From: Desulfosarcina sp.
Lineage (GTDB): Bacteria > Desulfobacterota > Desulfobacteria > Desulfobacterales > Desulfosarcinaceae
Reading direction: 5' to 3'
NCBI GenBank assembly: GCA_014237405.1
Contig: JABZFO010000165.1
Coordinates: forward strand, 1-43,819
Length of the DNA stretch: 43,819 nucleotides
Shown: piece after piece, positions 1-8,720 of the stretch
How the letters are laid out: each line of letters opens with the position of its first letter
How positions within the stretch are numbered: position 1 is the stretch's first letter
Notes under the pieces: model-generated
The model's database searches: none
Seen by the model: only the letters and a program-made list of their open reading frames with translations
Told to the model about the DNA's origin: nothing
Made by a program: the position numbers and the translations under genes

Positions 1-30
1 TGGGACAGAAACATTTATCAAGTTCCCTCA

Positions 31-46
31 TGGCTTGCCTCCAGCA
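31..46 (+). promoter_or_regulatory. weak sigma-54 promoter candidate for the first amt
   Basis: A TGGCTT-N5-CAGCA arrangement has the GG-N10-GC spacing of -24/-12 promoters, but four of the informative positions differ from the TGGCAC/TTGCA consensus. It lies about 93 nt before the Amt start, and an ammonium transporter is a typical sigma-54 target. Context supports it more than the sequence does. Confidence 0.25.
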
Positions 47-138
47 TGGATTATGAGATGCACTGGGGTAAGCCTAATACAACCAGGACACAATGTCAAC
101 TATATGGGGACATCACCCATTTTTGCAAGGAGAGAAAA

Positions 139-1542
139 ATGAAATTGAAAGTGTTTATCCTGCTGATACTGGTTGCCCTGCTGAGTGTTCCCGCTACCAT
201 GGCATCCGATCCCGAACCCACCGTTTTGACCAACAAGGAAGCCATCGATCTGGTTCAGACCCACGCCAACTATCTGTGGACCTTGGTTGCTGCCGCCCTG
301 GTGTTTTTCATGCAGGCCGGTTTTGCCCTGGTTGAGGCGGGCTTTACCCGGGCCAAGAACTCCATCAATATCATGATGAAAAATCTCATGGATTTTTCCA
401 TCGGCTCCATCGCCTTCTGGGCCATCGGCTTCGGGCTCATGTTCGGCGCCACCTCCACCGGCTGGTTCGGTACCACGGGTTTTTTCCTCAGCGATTTCAC
501 GCCGGACGGTGATCCGTGGGTGCTGGCCTTCTGGATGTTCCAGGTGGTGTTTGCCGCCACTGCCGCCACCATCGTTTCCGGTGCCATGGCGGAACGGACC
601 AAATTCACCGGTTACCTTCTATACAGCATTTTTGTCTCCGGCCTGATCTATCCGGTCTTCGGCTCCTGGGCCTGGGGCAGCCTGTTTAACGGCAGCGGCT
701 GGCTGGAAGGCTTCGGTTTTATCGACTTTGCCGGCTCCACCGTGGTCCACTCGGTGGGCGGCTGGACAGCCCTGGCCGGTGCCATCGTGCTCGGCCCCCG
801 TCTGGGAAAATACACCAAAGACGGCAAGATCAAACCCATCCTGGGGCACAACATGCCTATGGCCGCACTCGGTGTGTTCATCCTGTGGCTTGGGTGGTTC
901 GGGTTCAACCCCGGCTCCACCACCACGGCGGACACCAGTATCGCCATGATTTTCGTCAATACCAACCTGTCTGCTGCTGCCGCCGCTATTTTGGCCATGA
1001 TCGTCTCCTGGGTGAAATTCGGCAAACCCGAAGTGGGCATGAGCCTCAACGGCGCTCTGGCGGGCCTGGTAGCCATCACCGCAGGCTGTGCCAATGTGAC
1101 TCCCTCCAGCGCTATCATTATCGGGACCGCTGCCGGTGTCATCGTTGTCTTTTCGGTCATGTTCTTTGATAAGATCAAGGTGGACGACCCGGCGGGCGCC
1201 ATCTCCGTGCATGGTGTCTGCGGTGCCTGGGGCACCCTGGCCGCCGGCATCTTCAACATCGGCGGCACATCCGCCGGCCTCATCGGCGTCCAGCTGCTGG
1301 GCATTGCCGCCTGTTTTCTCTGGACCTTCCCCACGGCCTTCGTGATGTTCAAGCTCATCGACAAAACCATCGGCCTGCGGGTCTCGCCGGAAGAAGAGCT
1401 GGAGGGTCTGGATTCTGCCGAGCATGGCGGTATCGCTTACCCGGACTTCGGTGTTTCCACCCACGGCAGTATCTCGACGACTTCGGGGATGCCGGGCGCA
1501 TCCAGCTATGCGACGGCCACCCAACCGGCTACCCAGCCGTAA
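139..1542 (+). CDS. amt: ammonium transporter (Amt/MEP/Rh family), solo copy
   Basis: Inner-membrane ammonium channel of 467 residues. The start at 139 is chosen because AGGAGAG precedes it and the protein then begins with a signal-like hydrophobic segment (MKLKVFILLILVALLSVPA); an in-frame extension to 46 has no ribosome site. Family marks are visible: FQVVFAATAATIVSGAMAER, the two pore histidines (His204 in STVVHSVGGW, His358 in SVHGVCGAWG) and GWFGFNPGS. The C-terminal tail carries the conserved GLD segment that contacts PII in related proteins, then a Ser/Thr/Gly-rich extension. It stands alone, followed by its own terminator, about 3 kb from a second amt inside the glnD operon. The two proteins are clearly different paralogues, not a recent duplication. 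Confidence 0.93.
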   Translation: MKLKVFILLILVALLSVPATMASDPEPTVLTNKEAIDLVQTHANYLWTLVAAALVFFMQAGFALVEAGFTRAKNSINIMMKNLMDFSIGSIAFWAIGFGLMFGATSTGWFGTTGFFLSDFTPDGDPWVLAFWMFQVVFAATAATIVSGAMAERTKFTGYLLYSIFVSGLIYPVFGSWAWGSLFNGSGWLEGFGFIDFAGSTVVHSVGGWTALAGAIVLGPRLGKYTKDGKIKPILGHNMPMAALGVFILWLGWFGFNPGSTTTADTSIAMIFVNTNLSAAAAAILAMIVSWVKFGKPEVGMSLNGALAGLVAITAGCANVTPSSAIIIGTAAGVIVVFSVMFFDKIKVDDPAGAISVHGVCGAWGTLAAGIFNIGGTSAGLIGVQLLGIAACFLWTFPTAFVMFKLIDKTIGLRVSPEEELEGLDSAEHGGIAYPDFGVSTHGSISTTSGMPGASSYATATQPATQP

Positions 1543-1606
1543 TCGAACCGTTAATCAAACGGTTTTTTTAAGTGACCGTTTAACCCATTATCCGTTCCTC
1601 CCTCTG

Positions 1607-1653
1607 AATGCACCTTGAAGCGGCGGGTCCCGCGGCTTCAAGGTGCATTTTTA
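1607..1653 (+). terminator. strong rho-independent terminator after amt
   Basis: A 15-bp perfect stem (1607-1621 with 1635-1649) with a GC-rich loop is followed by a run of T. It separates the solo amt gene from the glnD operon. Confidence 0.85.
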
Positions 1654-1822
1654 GTTGAGTTTACCGAGTTTGCGGCAACTTCGTTTTTCAAGCCGGTAAT
1701 TACATTTTTGTAATTTATAGAAGATTTTAATTACACTTTTGAAGTATTAACGTAAATTCAAACAACAGCACAAATAGTCGCAACTTGCTTTTATCATAAT
1801 ATAATTTTGAAATTTGGTTCGC

Positions 1823-1838
1823 TGGCACGCGGGTTGCT
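1823..1838 (+). promoter_or_regulatory. sigma-54 promoter of the glnD operon
   Basis: TGGCACGCGGGTTGCT matches the -24/-12 consensus (TGGCAC, five bases, TTGCW) at every informative position. Transcription should start near 1849, about 30 nt before the GTG chosen for glnD. An AT-rich tract covers 1660-1815, as expected for a bendable enhancer-to-promoter region; I could not pick out a convincing NtrC site. Confidence 0.88.
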
Positions 1839-1878
1839 TTGCTCTATTCTCGTCGAACCGACACCAAAGGATACGGAT

Positions 1879-4521
1879 GTGACGGAAACTGCTCCCAACA
1901 ACCTGTACGCCAATGTCTCTCTGGCCCTGAAAAAAGGTCGGGCACGGCTCATCGATGATCTTCTTGCGGGAAACGCGCCTGGATTTCTCAATGACCATGC
2001 CCGGCTCATCGACGACTATTTTCGTCAAAGCTACGAAAAAAGCGTGGTGGGTCCGAAGATGAATATCGCCAAGAACCCCTATGCGGTGGTGGCTCTGGGA
2101 GGATACGGTCGGGCGGAGCAGTGCGTTTACTCTGATGTGGACCTGCTGTTCCTATTCGAAAAGAAGGTTCCCCGGGTGGCCGAGGAGCTGGTACGCGAGA
2201 TCATCTACCCCTTGTGGGACATGGGGCTGGATGTGGGGCATGCCACGCGGTCCATCAAGGAGTGCATCTCCCTGTCGCGCATGGATTTCGAGGTCCTGAC
2301 CTCTATCCTGGATGCCCGCTTTATCTGCGGTATGTCCCCCCTTTTCATGAAACTGATGAACCAGATCCGAACCAAATTCATCAACCTCAAACCCGAAAAT
2401 ATCATCGCCTGGCTGGTGGAAACCAACCGGGAACGGCACCGGCGCTTCGGCGATTCCTCTTATCTGCTGGAGCCCAACTTCAAGGAAGGCCAAGGGGGAC
2501 TGCGGGACTACCATACCATGTTGTGGATCGCCAAAATCAGGTCCGGGATCAAGCAGCGCCGGGACCTGGAGTACTATGGGTACTTTTCCCACGATGATTA
2601 TGTTCGCCTGTCCGAAGCCTTATCGTTCATCTGGAACGTGAGAAACCGGTTCCACCTGATGATGAACCGAAAAAGCGACCAGATTCATCTGGATCAGCAG
2701 CGAAAACTGGCGGATGTCATGGGCGTGCCGGCGATGAATGGCCACCTGCCCGTGGAGCACCTGCTGGGTGAACTGCACGGCCACATGGAATATGTGAAGC
2801 AGCAACACGAAATGTTCCTGTACGAGATAGAGCAGCAAAAACGGCTCAAACGGAAAAACAAGGGGTTAAAAACCACTGGCGTCAAGGGACTGAAATTCAA
2901 TCGGGGGATGCTGAACTTCATCTCACCGGAAAAGATTTTCAATAACCCCCGGCTGCTCATGGACATCTTTGCAGAGAGCGCATCACAGCGGGCACCACTG
3001 AACAGCGAAGCCAAACGGCTGGTAAAGGATTTTGCGCATCTGGTGGATGATGCATTCAGGCGCGATCCCTCAGTGGTTCAGCAGTTTGAACGGATCCTAA
3101 TCAGGTCCGGCCAGGCCTTCGAGGTGCTCAACCAGATGCTGTATACCGGCTTTCTGGCCCGATTCATTCCTGAGTTCAGAGCCGTCGTGAACCGGATCCA
3201 GTTCGATCAGTATCACCTTTACCCGGTGGCCAGGCATCTACTTTACACTATAAAAATTTTAAGAGGCATCGATACCGATGCGGGAGCCGAGGCCGATGCC
3301 CTCGCCCACAGCTTGTACAAAGAGTTGAAAAAAAAGAAACTCCTATTGTGGGCGGCCCTGCTCCACGATATCGGCAAGGGAGAGCCCAAAAGCGGTCACG
3401 CCGAGCGCGGCGCTGCCCTGGCGGAAAGAATTCTTTTGGACAAAGGGGCACACCCTGCCGATGCCAAATCCGTGGCGTTTCTGGTAGAACATCATCTGCT
3501 GCTGATACAGACGGCCACGCGACGGGACATCAACGATGAAGAGACCGCTATCACCATAGCCCGGATCATCAAGAAGGTGGATGTTTTAAAAATGCTCTAC
3601 CTGCTTACGGCTGCCGACTCCATGGCCACCGGGCCTAAGGCTTGGAATGACTGGACATCTTCGCTGCTCAGAAACCTGTTTTTCAAGGTGCTCAACATTC
3701 TGGAACATGGCGAACTGGCCACCGGGCGTGCCGTGAGAACCGTGGAGAAAAAGCGGCAGGCGGTGGCTGATGCCATGGCGGCAAAAATGGCGCCGGATCA
3801 GCTGGACATGCTGCTCAAATTCATGTCTCCCCGGTACATGCTCTACACCCCTGCCGGAAACATTCCCGGGCACCTTCAGCTCTATAAAGACCTGGGCGAC
3901 CGGCCCTTCGTATGGCAGATCGAAAAATCCCCGGGTGCGGACACCCGCACCGTAACCATCTGCGCCAAGGACCGGCCAGGCCTTATTTCCAGGATTGCCG
4001 GCGTCTTCACCCTGAACAGTATCGATATCCTCGATGTGCAGATATTTACCTGGCGCAACAACATCGCCCTGGACGTCTTTGAAGTGAACCCGCCGCCGGA
4101 TCCGATCTTTGAAGATGAGCGGTGGGAACGTGCCTGCCGGAACCTCGAGGATGCACTGGCGGACCGGCTGGATCTGGGCAACGAGCTGATCCGAAAAGAA
4201 AAGGATGCCACGCAGATCCGACCCTACACGGCTGAACGGTCCACCGAAATCGTGGTGGACAATGAAAGCTCCAGCTTTTTTACCATTGTCGAGGTGGTGA
4301 CATTTGATTTCTCCGGACTCCTGTTCCGGATCACCGATGCGCTTTTTAAATGCGGCCTGGACATCTGGGTTGCCAAGATTGCCACCAAAGTGGACCAGGT
4401 GGTGGATGTGTTTTACGTGAGGGATTTTGACGGCCAGAAGGTGGACGCACCGCAGCAGGTAGAAGCCGTCAAGACCGCCATTAAGGAGATTCTCCCGGGT
4501 GAAGATCCTATTCATGGCTGA
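1879..4521 (+). CDS. glnD: bifunctional PII uridylyltransferase/uridylyl-removing enzyme
   Basis: Cytosolic nitrogen sensor that uridylylates PII when glutamine is low and removes UMP when it is high. About 880 residues, the usual size. Order of domains: nucleotidyltransferase with GGYGRAE...SDVDLLFLF near residues 74-95; HD phosphohydrolase with LLHDIGKGEPKSGHAE near 494; two C-terminal ACT domains (near 690, DRPGLISRIAGVF, and near 802, DFSGLLFRITDALF) that bind glutamine in the family. The reading frame is open upstream to a TTG at 1807, but the sigma-54 promoter lies inside that stretch, and AAAGGA sits 7 nt before the GTG at 1879, so GTG is taken as start. First gene of glnD-amtB-glnK-glnA; 76 nt separate it from the next gene. 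Confidence 0.95.
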   Translation: MTETAPNNLYANVSLALKKGRARLIDDLLAGNAPGFLNDHARLIDDYFRQSYEKSVVGPKMNIAKNPYAVVALGGYGRAEQCVYSDVDLLFLFEKKVPRVAEELVREIIYPLWDMGLDVGHATRSIKECISLSRMDFEVLTSILDARFICGMSPLFMKLMNQIRTKFINLKPENIIAWLVETNRERHRRFGDSSYLLEPNFKEGQGGLRDYHTMLWIAKIRSGIKQRRDLEYYGYFSHDDYVRLSEALSFIWNVRNRFHLMMNRKSDQIHLDQQRKLADVMGVPAMNGHLPVEHLLGELHGHMEYVKQQHEMFLYEIEQQKRLKRKNKGLKTTGVKGLKFNRGMLNFISPEKIFNNPRLLMDIFAESASQRAPLNSEAKRLVKDFAHLVDDAFRRDPSVVQQFERILIRSGQAFEVLNQMLYTGFLARFIPEFRAVVNRIQFDQYHLYPVARHLLYTIKILRGIDTDAGAEADALAHSLYKELKKKKLLLWAALLHDIGKGEPKSGHAERGAALAERILLDKGAHPADAKSVAFLVEHHLLLIQTATRRDINDEETAITIARIIKKVDVLKMLYLLTAADSMATGPKAWNDWTSSLLRNLFFKVLNILEHGELATGRAVRTVEKKRQAVADAMAAKMAPDQLDMLLKFMSPRYMLYTPAGNIPGHLQLYKDLGDRPFVWQIEKSPGADTRTVTICAKDRPGLISRIAGVFTLNSIDILDVQIFTWRNNIALDVFEVNPPPDPIFEDERWERACRNLEDALADRLDLGNELIRKEKDATQIRPYTAERSTEIVVDNESSSFFTIVEVVTFDFSGLLFRITDALFKCGLDIWVAKIATKVDQVVDVFYVRDFDGQKVDAPQQVEAVKTAIKEILPGEDPIHG

Positions 4522-4597
4522 GCAGGCCTTCATGGAGAAATCAAAGATCGCATGTTCAAAGCGGAAACAACACCAGGAGGAGGAGGAAAATGATACC

Positions 4598-5887
4598 ATG
4601 AAATTGAAACACATATTACTGACACTGATGTTTGGATTGATCGCAACCCCGGCTTTTGCTGAAGACGCCCTCAACACCGGCGACACAGCATGGATAATCG
4701 TCGCCACGGCATTGGTGATGATAATGACCCCCGCCGGGCTGGCCCTGTTTTACGGCGGTATGTCGCGCTACAAAAACCTGCTCAATACCCTGGCCATGAC
4801 CTTTGTCTCCTACTGCCTGGCCAGCGTGATCTGGATGATGTGGGGATACACCCTGGCATTTGGCCCCAGCAAGGGGGGGGTTATCGGCGGCTTCGACCAT
4901 TTTTTCATGAGCGGCATCGGGGTTAACAGCCTGTCGGGCACCATCCCCACCTATATCTTCGCCCTGTTCCAGATGACATTTGCCGGTATCACCGTCGCCC
5001 TGGTGCTGGGATCCATCGTTGAACGGATGAAATTTTCCTCCTGGATCGTCTTCACCATCCTCTGGATCACCTTCATCTACTGCCCCATCGCCCATTGGGT
5101 GTGGGGAGGCGGCTGGATGGGAGAGATGGGCGCCCTTGACTTTGCCGGCGGCAATGTGGTTCATATCAACGCCGGTGTGGCAGGCCTGGTGCTCTCGCTG
5201 GTGCTGGGAAAGCGCATCGGCTACGGCAAGGAGGCCATATTCCCCTCCAGCATCACCCTTACCGCGCTGGGTGCGGCCCTGTTGTGGTTCGGCTGGTTCG
5301 GATTCAATGCGGGCAGCCAACTGGCCGCCGACGGGGTGGCCGCCTCGGCCTTTCTGGTGACCAATACCTCTGCCGCCACGGCGGCCCTGGTGTGGATGTT
5401 CTGCGAATGGATCGTCACCGGCAAGCCCACGGTCCTGGGAATCGCTTCAGGCGTGGTTGCCGGGCTGGTGGCCATCACACCGGCTGCCGGGTTCGTCAAC
5501 CTGCCTGCCTCACTGATCATTGGCCTGGTTTCCGGAGCATTGGGCTACTTTTCTGTGGCCGTGTTGAAACAGAAAATTGGCTACGACGATTCGCTGGATG
5601 CATTCGGTGTTCACGGCATGTGCGGTGTCTGGGGGGCCCTGGCCACGGGACTTTTCGCCAACCCCGCCATTACTGAAGGCAAGGCCGGACTCTTTTACGG
5701 CAACCCCGGGCAGCTGTGGATCCAAATGGTCTCCATTGTCGCCACAGCGATGTTCACCGCTGTGGGGACACTGATTGTCATTTACGTCACCAAGACGCTG
5801 ACCGGCGGCCTGCGCGTGGAACGTGATGATGAAATCCAGGGCCTGGACAACACCCTTCACAGTGAACGCGGCTTTGAGATTACATGA
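4598..5887 (+). CDS. amtB: ammonium transporter AmtB (operon copy)
   Basis: Ammonium channel of 429 residues. The ATG at 4598 follows an unusually long purine-rich ribosome site (AGGAGGAGGAGG, 4575-4586). An N-terminal signal peptide ends at PAFAED. Family marks: FQMTFAGITVALVLGSIVER, pore histidines His189 (NVVHINAG) and His339 (GVHGMCGVWG), and LWFGWFGFNAGS. The cytoplasmic tail is short and ends soon after the GLD motif. Its gene lies directly before that of the PII protein that would gate it, the usual amtB-glnK pairing. It lacks the Ser/Thr/Gly-rich tail of the solo Amt, so the two transporters may be controlled differently. Confidence 0.95.
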   Translation: MKLKHILLTLMFGLIATPAFAEDALNTGDTAWIIVATALVMIMTPAGLALFYGGMSRYKNLLNTLAMTFVSYCLASVIWMMWGYTLAFGPSKGGVIGGFDHFFMSGIGVNSLSGTIPTYIFALFQMTFAGITVALVLGSIVERMKFSSWIVFTILWITFIYCPIAHWVWGGGWMGEMGALDFAGGNVVHINAGVAGLVLSLVLGKRIGYGKEAIFPSSITLTALGAALLWFGWFGFNAGSQLAADGVAASAFLVTNTSAATAALVWMFCEWIVTGKPTVLGIASGVVAGLVAITPAAGFVNLPASLIIGLVSGALGYFSVAVLKQKIGYDDSLDAFGVHGMCGVWGALATGLFANPAITEGKAGLFYGNPGQLWIQMVSIVATAMFTAVGTLIVIYVTKTLTGGLRVERDDEIQGLDNTLHSERGFEIT

Positions 5888-5933
5888 GAAGTTTACAATT
5901 CGGGGAGACGTCCATCGCTCTCTCGGCCATTAA

Positions 5934-6290
<357 letters not shown>

Positions 6291-6349
6291 CCGGGAGTTT
6301 CTGTTTTATATAATTCATTCAACGTATCTATCAATTTGTGGAGGAAATT

Positions 6350-7708
6350 ATGACGCCAGAACAGGTATTGGCAATGGCAAAGGAAAACGGCGTAAAGGTC
6401 TTAGACATTCGTTTCATGGATTTTCCGGGTATGTGGCAGCACTTCAGCGTGCCCATCAGCGAGCTGGATGAGGACAGCTTCGAAGACGGCTTCGGCTTCG
6501 ACGGCTCCAGTATCCGTGGCTGGCAGCCCATCAACGCCAGCGACATGCTGGTGATCCCCGATGCGACCACCGCGAAAATCGACCCTTTTTTCAAGGTGCC
6601 CACCCTGGTGCTCATCGGCGACATCGCCGATCCCATCACCCGCGAAGCTTACTCCCGGGATCCGAGAAATATCGCTAAAAAAGCGGAGGCTTACCTCAAG
6701 AGCACCGGCATCGGCGACACGGCCTTTATCGGGCCGGAGGCCGAGTTCTTCATCTTCGACGATATCCGCTACAAGAGCGACCCCCAGAGCGCTGCATTTT
6801 CCATCGACTCGGCCGAAGGCATCTGGAACACGGCTCGGGAGGAAGGCCCCAACCTGGGCTACAAATCCCGCTACAAGGGAGGCTACTTTCCCGTACCCCC
6901 GTCAGACAAGTTCCAGGATCTTCGTTCCGACATGATGCTGACCCTTGAAAGCCTGGGTATTGACGTGGAGTGCCAGCACCACGAGGTGGCCACTGCCGGT
7001 CAGTCCGAGATTGACATGCGTTTCAAACCCCTGGTCCAGATGGCCGACCAGCTCATGTGGTTCAAGTATGTATTGAAAAATGTGGCCTACAAGGCCGGCC
7101 ACACCGTTACCTTTATGCCCAAACCGCTGTATGGCGATAACGGTACCGGTATGCACACCCACGTGAGCATCTGGAAAGAAGGCAAAACCCTGTTCGCCGG
7201 AGACAAGTACGCCGGCGTCTCCCAGGAGGCCCTCTGGGCCATCGGCGGCATCCTCAGGCATTGCCGGGCCCTGTGTGCCTTTACCAACCCCACCACCAAC
7301 TCCTACAAGCGACTCGTGCCGGGTTATGAGGCACCGGTGAACCTGGCCTACTCCAGCCGCAACCGTAGCGCGGCCATCCGCATCCCCATGTATTCGGCAG
7401 CCCCCAAGGCCAAACGCATTGAGTTCAGAACACCCGACCCCTCCTGCAACGGATACCTGGCATTTTCTGCTATCATGATGGCGGTTCTCGACGGAATCCA
7501 AAACAAAACCGACCCAGGCGATCCGCTGGACAAGAACATCTACGACCTGCCGCCCGAAGAGTTGGCCGAGATCCCCTCTGCGCCGGGATCCCTGGATGCT
7601 GCGCTGGCGGCCCTGGCCGAAGATCACGCTTTCCTGCTCAAAGGCGACGTCTTCACCAAGGATGTCATCGACATGTGGATCGACTACAAGACCGAAAACG
7701 AAGTTTAG
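6350..7708 (+). CDS. glnA: type I glutamine synthetase
   Basis: ATP-dependent glutamine synthesis from glutamate and ammonium; forms a cytosolic dodecamer in the family. 452 residues from the ATG at 6350, which follows GGAGGAA; an in-frame GTG 12 nt upstream lies within that ribosome site and is rejected. Visible motifs: beta-grasp [12 protein letters not shown]-binding and glutamate-binding segments around [11 protein letters not shown] and NRSAAIRIP, and [10 protein letters not shown] with Tyr398, the adenylylation site of GSI-beta enzymes. Activity is therefore probably controlled by a GlnE adenylyltransferase, not in this window. Last gene of the sigma-54 operon; 59 nt after glnK and followed by a terminator. 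Confidence 0.97.
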   Translation: MTPEQVLAMAKENGVKVLDIRFMDFPGMWQHFSVPISELDEDSFEDGFGFDGSSIRGWQPINASDMLVIPDATTAKIDPFFKVPTLVLIGDIADPITREAYSRDPRNIAKKAEAYLKSTGIGDTAFIGPEAEFFIFDDIRYKSDPQSAAFSIDSAEGIWNTAREEGPNLGYKSRYKGGYFPVPPSDKFQDLRSDMMLTLESLGIDVECQHHEVATAGQSEIDMRFKPLVQMADQLMWFKYVLKNVAYKAGHTVTFMPKPLYGDNGTGMHTHVSIWKEGKTLFAGDKYAGVSQEALWAIGGILRHCRALCAFTNPTTNSYKRLVPGYEAPVNLAYSSRNRSAAIRIPMYSAAPKAKRIEFRTPDPSCNGYLAFSAIMMAVLDGIQNKTDPGDPLDKNIYDLPPEELAEIPSAPGSLDAALAALAEDHAFLLKGDVFTKDVIDMWIDYKTENEV

Positions 7709-7764
7709 GTTTGAACGTCTTTGATGGTGTGATCGATTCCTCCCGACGATAATCGGTCCTCCCG

Positions 7765-7808
7765 AAAACGGCAGCCTGCGATATCCAGCAGCGGGTTGCC
7801 GTTTTTAT
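7765..7808 (+). terminator. terminator of the glnD-glnA operon
   Basis: Outer stem AAAACGGCA/TGCCGTTTT with an inner CCTGC/GCAGCGG pairing, then TTTTTATTTTT. Confidence 0.8.
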
Positions 7809-7925
7809 TTTTCACGCGGCCCTAATTACAGGCGTTTCAGGTGCGTCGGACCATGGCTGATGATTCATGGGTATCGTGTGACAATCGATGGCCCATCCCT
7901 AAACCCCTTCAGCCTATTCACCTTT

Positions 7926-7991
7926 TCGGATCAGCCAAACCTGAACCAAATCTGAGCGCCAATTCTGCGAAGTTATTTTTGCGCGAACCCT
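7926..7991 (+). repeat. 66-nt dispersed repeat, solo copy
   Basis: All 66 nt recur exactly at 40756-40821, same orientation. There the sequence is the right end of a 194-bp element with terminal inverted repeats. No matching left end is visible here, so this is probably a truncated copy. The outer end abuts TTA, similar to the TAA flanking the full copy. The rest of 7813-7925 shows no gene. Confidence 0.8.
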
Positions 7992-7996
7992 TAGCG

Positions 7997-8278
7997 TTAC
8001 TTTTCTCCTTTCAACAACGCTTCCAGAGCGGCAAAGGGCTTGTGAGTGAAGTCGGTGTCCGCCGGATCTTCTGCCGCTGAACTGCCATCATATGCCTCGG
8101 CCACCTCCAGGCGCCCATGCTCGTTGTCGTGGCAGTAGATGCAAAGCAGCTCCCAGTTGCTGCCGTCGGGCGGGTTGTTGTCGTGGTTGTGGTCACGGTG
8201 GTGGACGGTGAGTTCTTTAAGCTGCTTGCCGCTGAACTCCCGTCCACAGCGGCCGCAAACGTGAGGATACATCTTCAA
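7997..8278 (-). CDS. yajD: YajD-type HNH nuclease, 5' end probably frameshifted
   Basis: Small HNH protein of up to 93 residues, with CGRC, LTVHHRDHNHDNNP, the phrase DGSNWELLCIYCHDNEH and a conserved tail resembling E. coli YajD throughout. The only start codon in this frame is a TTG at 8278 without a ribosome site. A good start exists at 8291-8289 (ATG with AAGGAT six bases before it) but in another frame: removing one base from CCCAAAA just after it would give a protein beginning MPKALKMYPHVCGRC, matching the family N-terminus. So either a one-base insertion damaged the gene, or the TTG is used. Convergent with glnA. Confidence 0.75.
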   Translation of the reverse strand: MKMYPHVCGRCGREFSGKQLKELTVHHRDHNHDNNPPDGSNWELLCIYCHDNEHGRLEVAEAYDGSSAAEDPADTDFTHKPFAALEALLKGEK

Positions 8279-8539
8279 GGCTTTTGGGCATGGTCCGATC
8301 CTTATCTTTTTTTATGTGTGTCGCTGGTTCAGCCCCAGGGGTTTTAGACGACGAGTTGAACATATCATTCCCGACATGGCGGAACAAGTATTCGATAGCT
8401 GTAGACCAGGGCAATCTCATGTATTGTTGGGCAAAATGCTGTATGCAAGTTGTCACATGCCCGGTATCCTTGGCCGTGGCTACGATGATTCTCAGTTTGG
8501 GATTGATTTTCATCAGCAATGGAGTAAGCTGCGATACTG

Positions 8540-8604
8540 GAAACTGGAAAATAGATAAAGCATACAACTGGCCACATATCCTCCAGTTTCAAATTTCCAG
8601 TTTC
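8540..8604. repeat. intergenic inverted repeat
   Basis: GAAACTGGAAA (8540-8550) is mirrored by TTTCCAGTTTC (8594-8604), and shorter copies of the same word flank both arms. Region 8292-8720 holds no gene I can support: frames are open on both strands but without family resemblance, ribosome site or consistent codon use. Confidence 0.5.
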
Positions 8605-8720
8605 TATTAGCGAACGAAAAATCGATTTTTAAAAAACATATAACAAACTACCCCAAAATCATTATTTTAAGCATTATAGCACCGGATTCTCTCCATTCAC
8701 TTGCGGTTTGCTTGATAAAC

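Noticed and set aside
1607-1649. TGCACC...GGTGCA half-sites resembling an NtrC site
   Set aside because: They are the two arms of a 15-bp terminator stem and too far apart (about 30 nt) for an NtrC dimer.
1807-1878. Longer glnD beginning at TTG
   Set aside because: A near-perfect sigma-54 promoter lies within it and the GTG at 1879 has a good ribosome site.
7841-8080. Open frame on the plus strand after glnA
   Set aside because: No ribosome site, crosses the 66-nt repeat and runs antisense to the yajD gene.
8284-8610. Open frames on both strands between yajD and the kinase
   Set aside because: No family likeness, poor composition, and they run through the inverted repeat.
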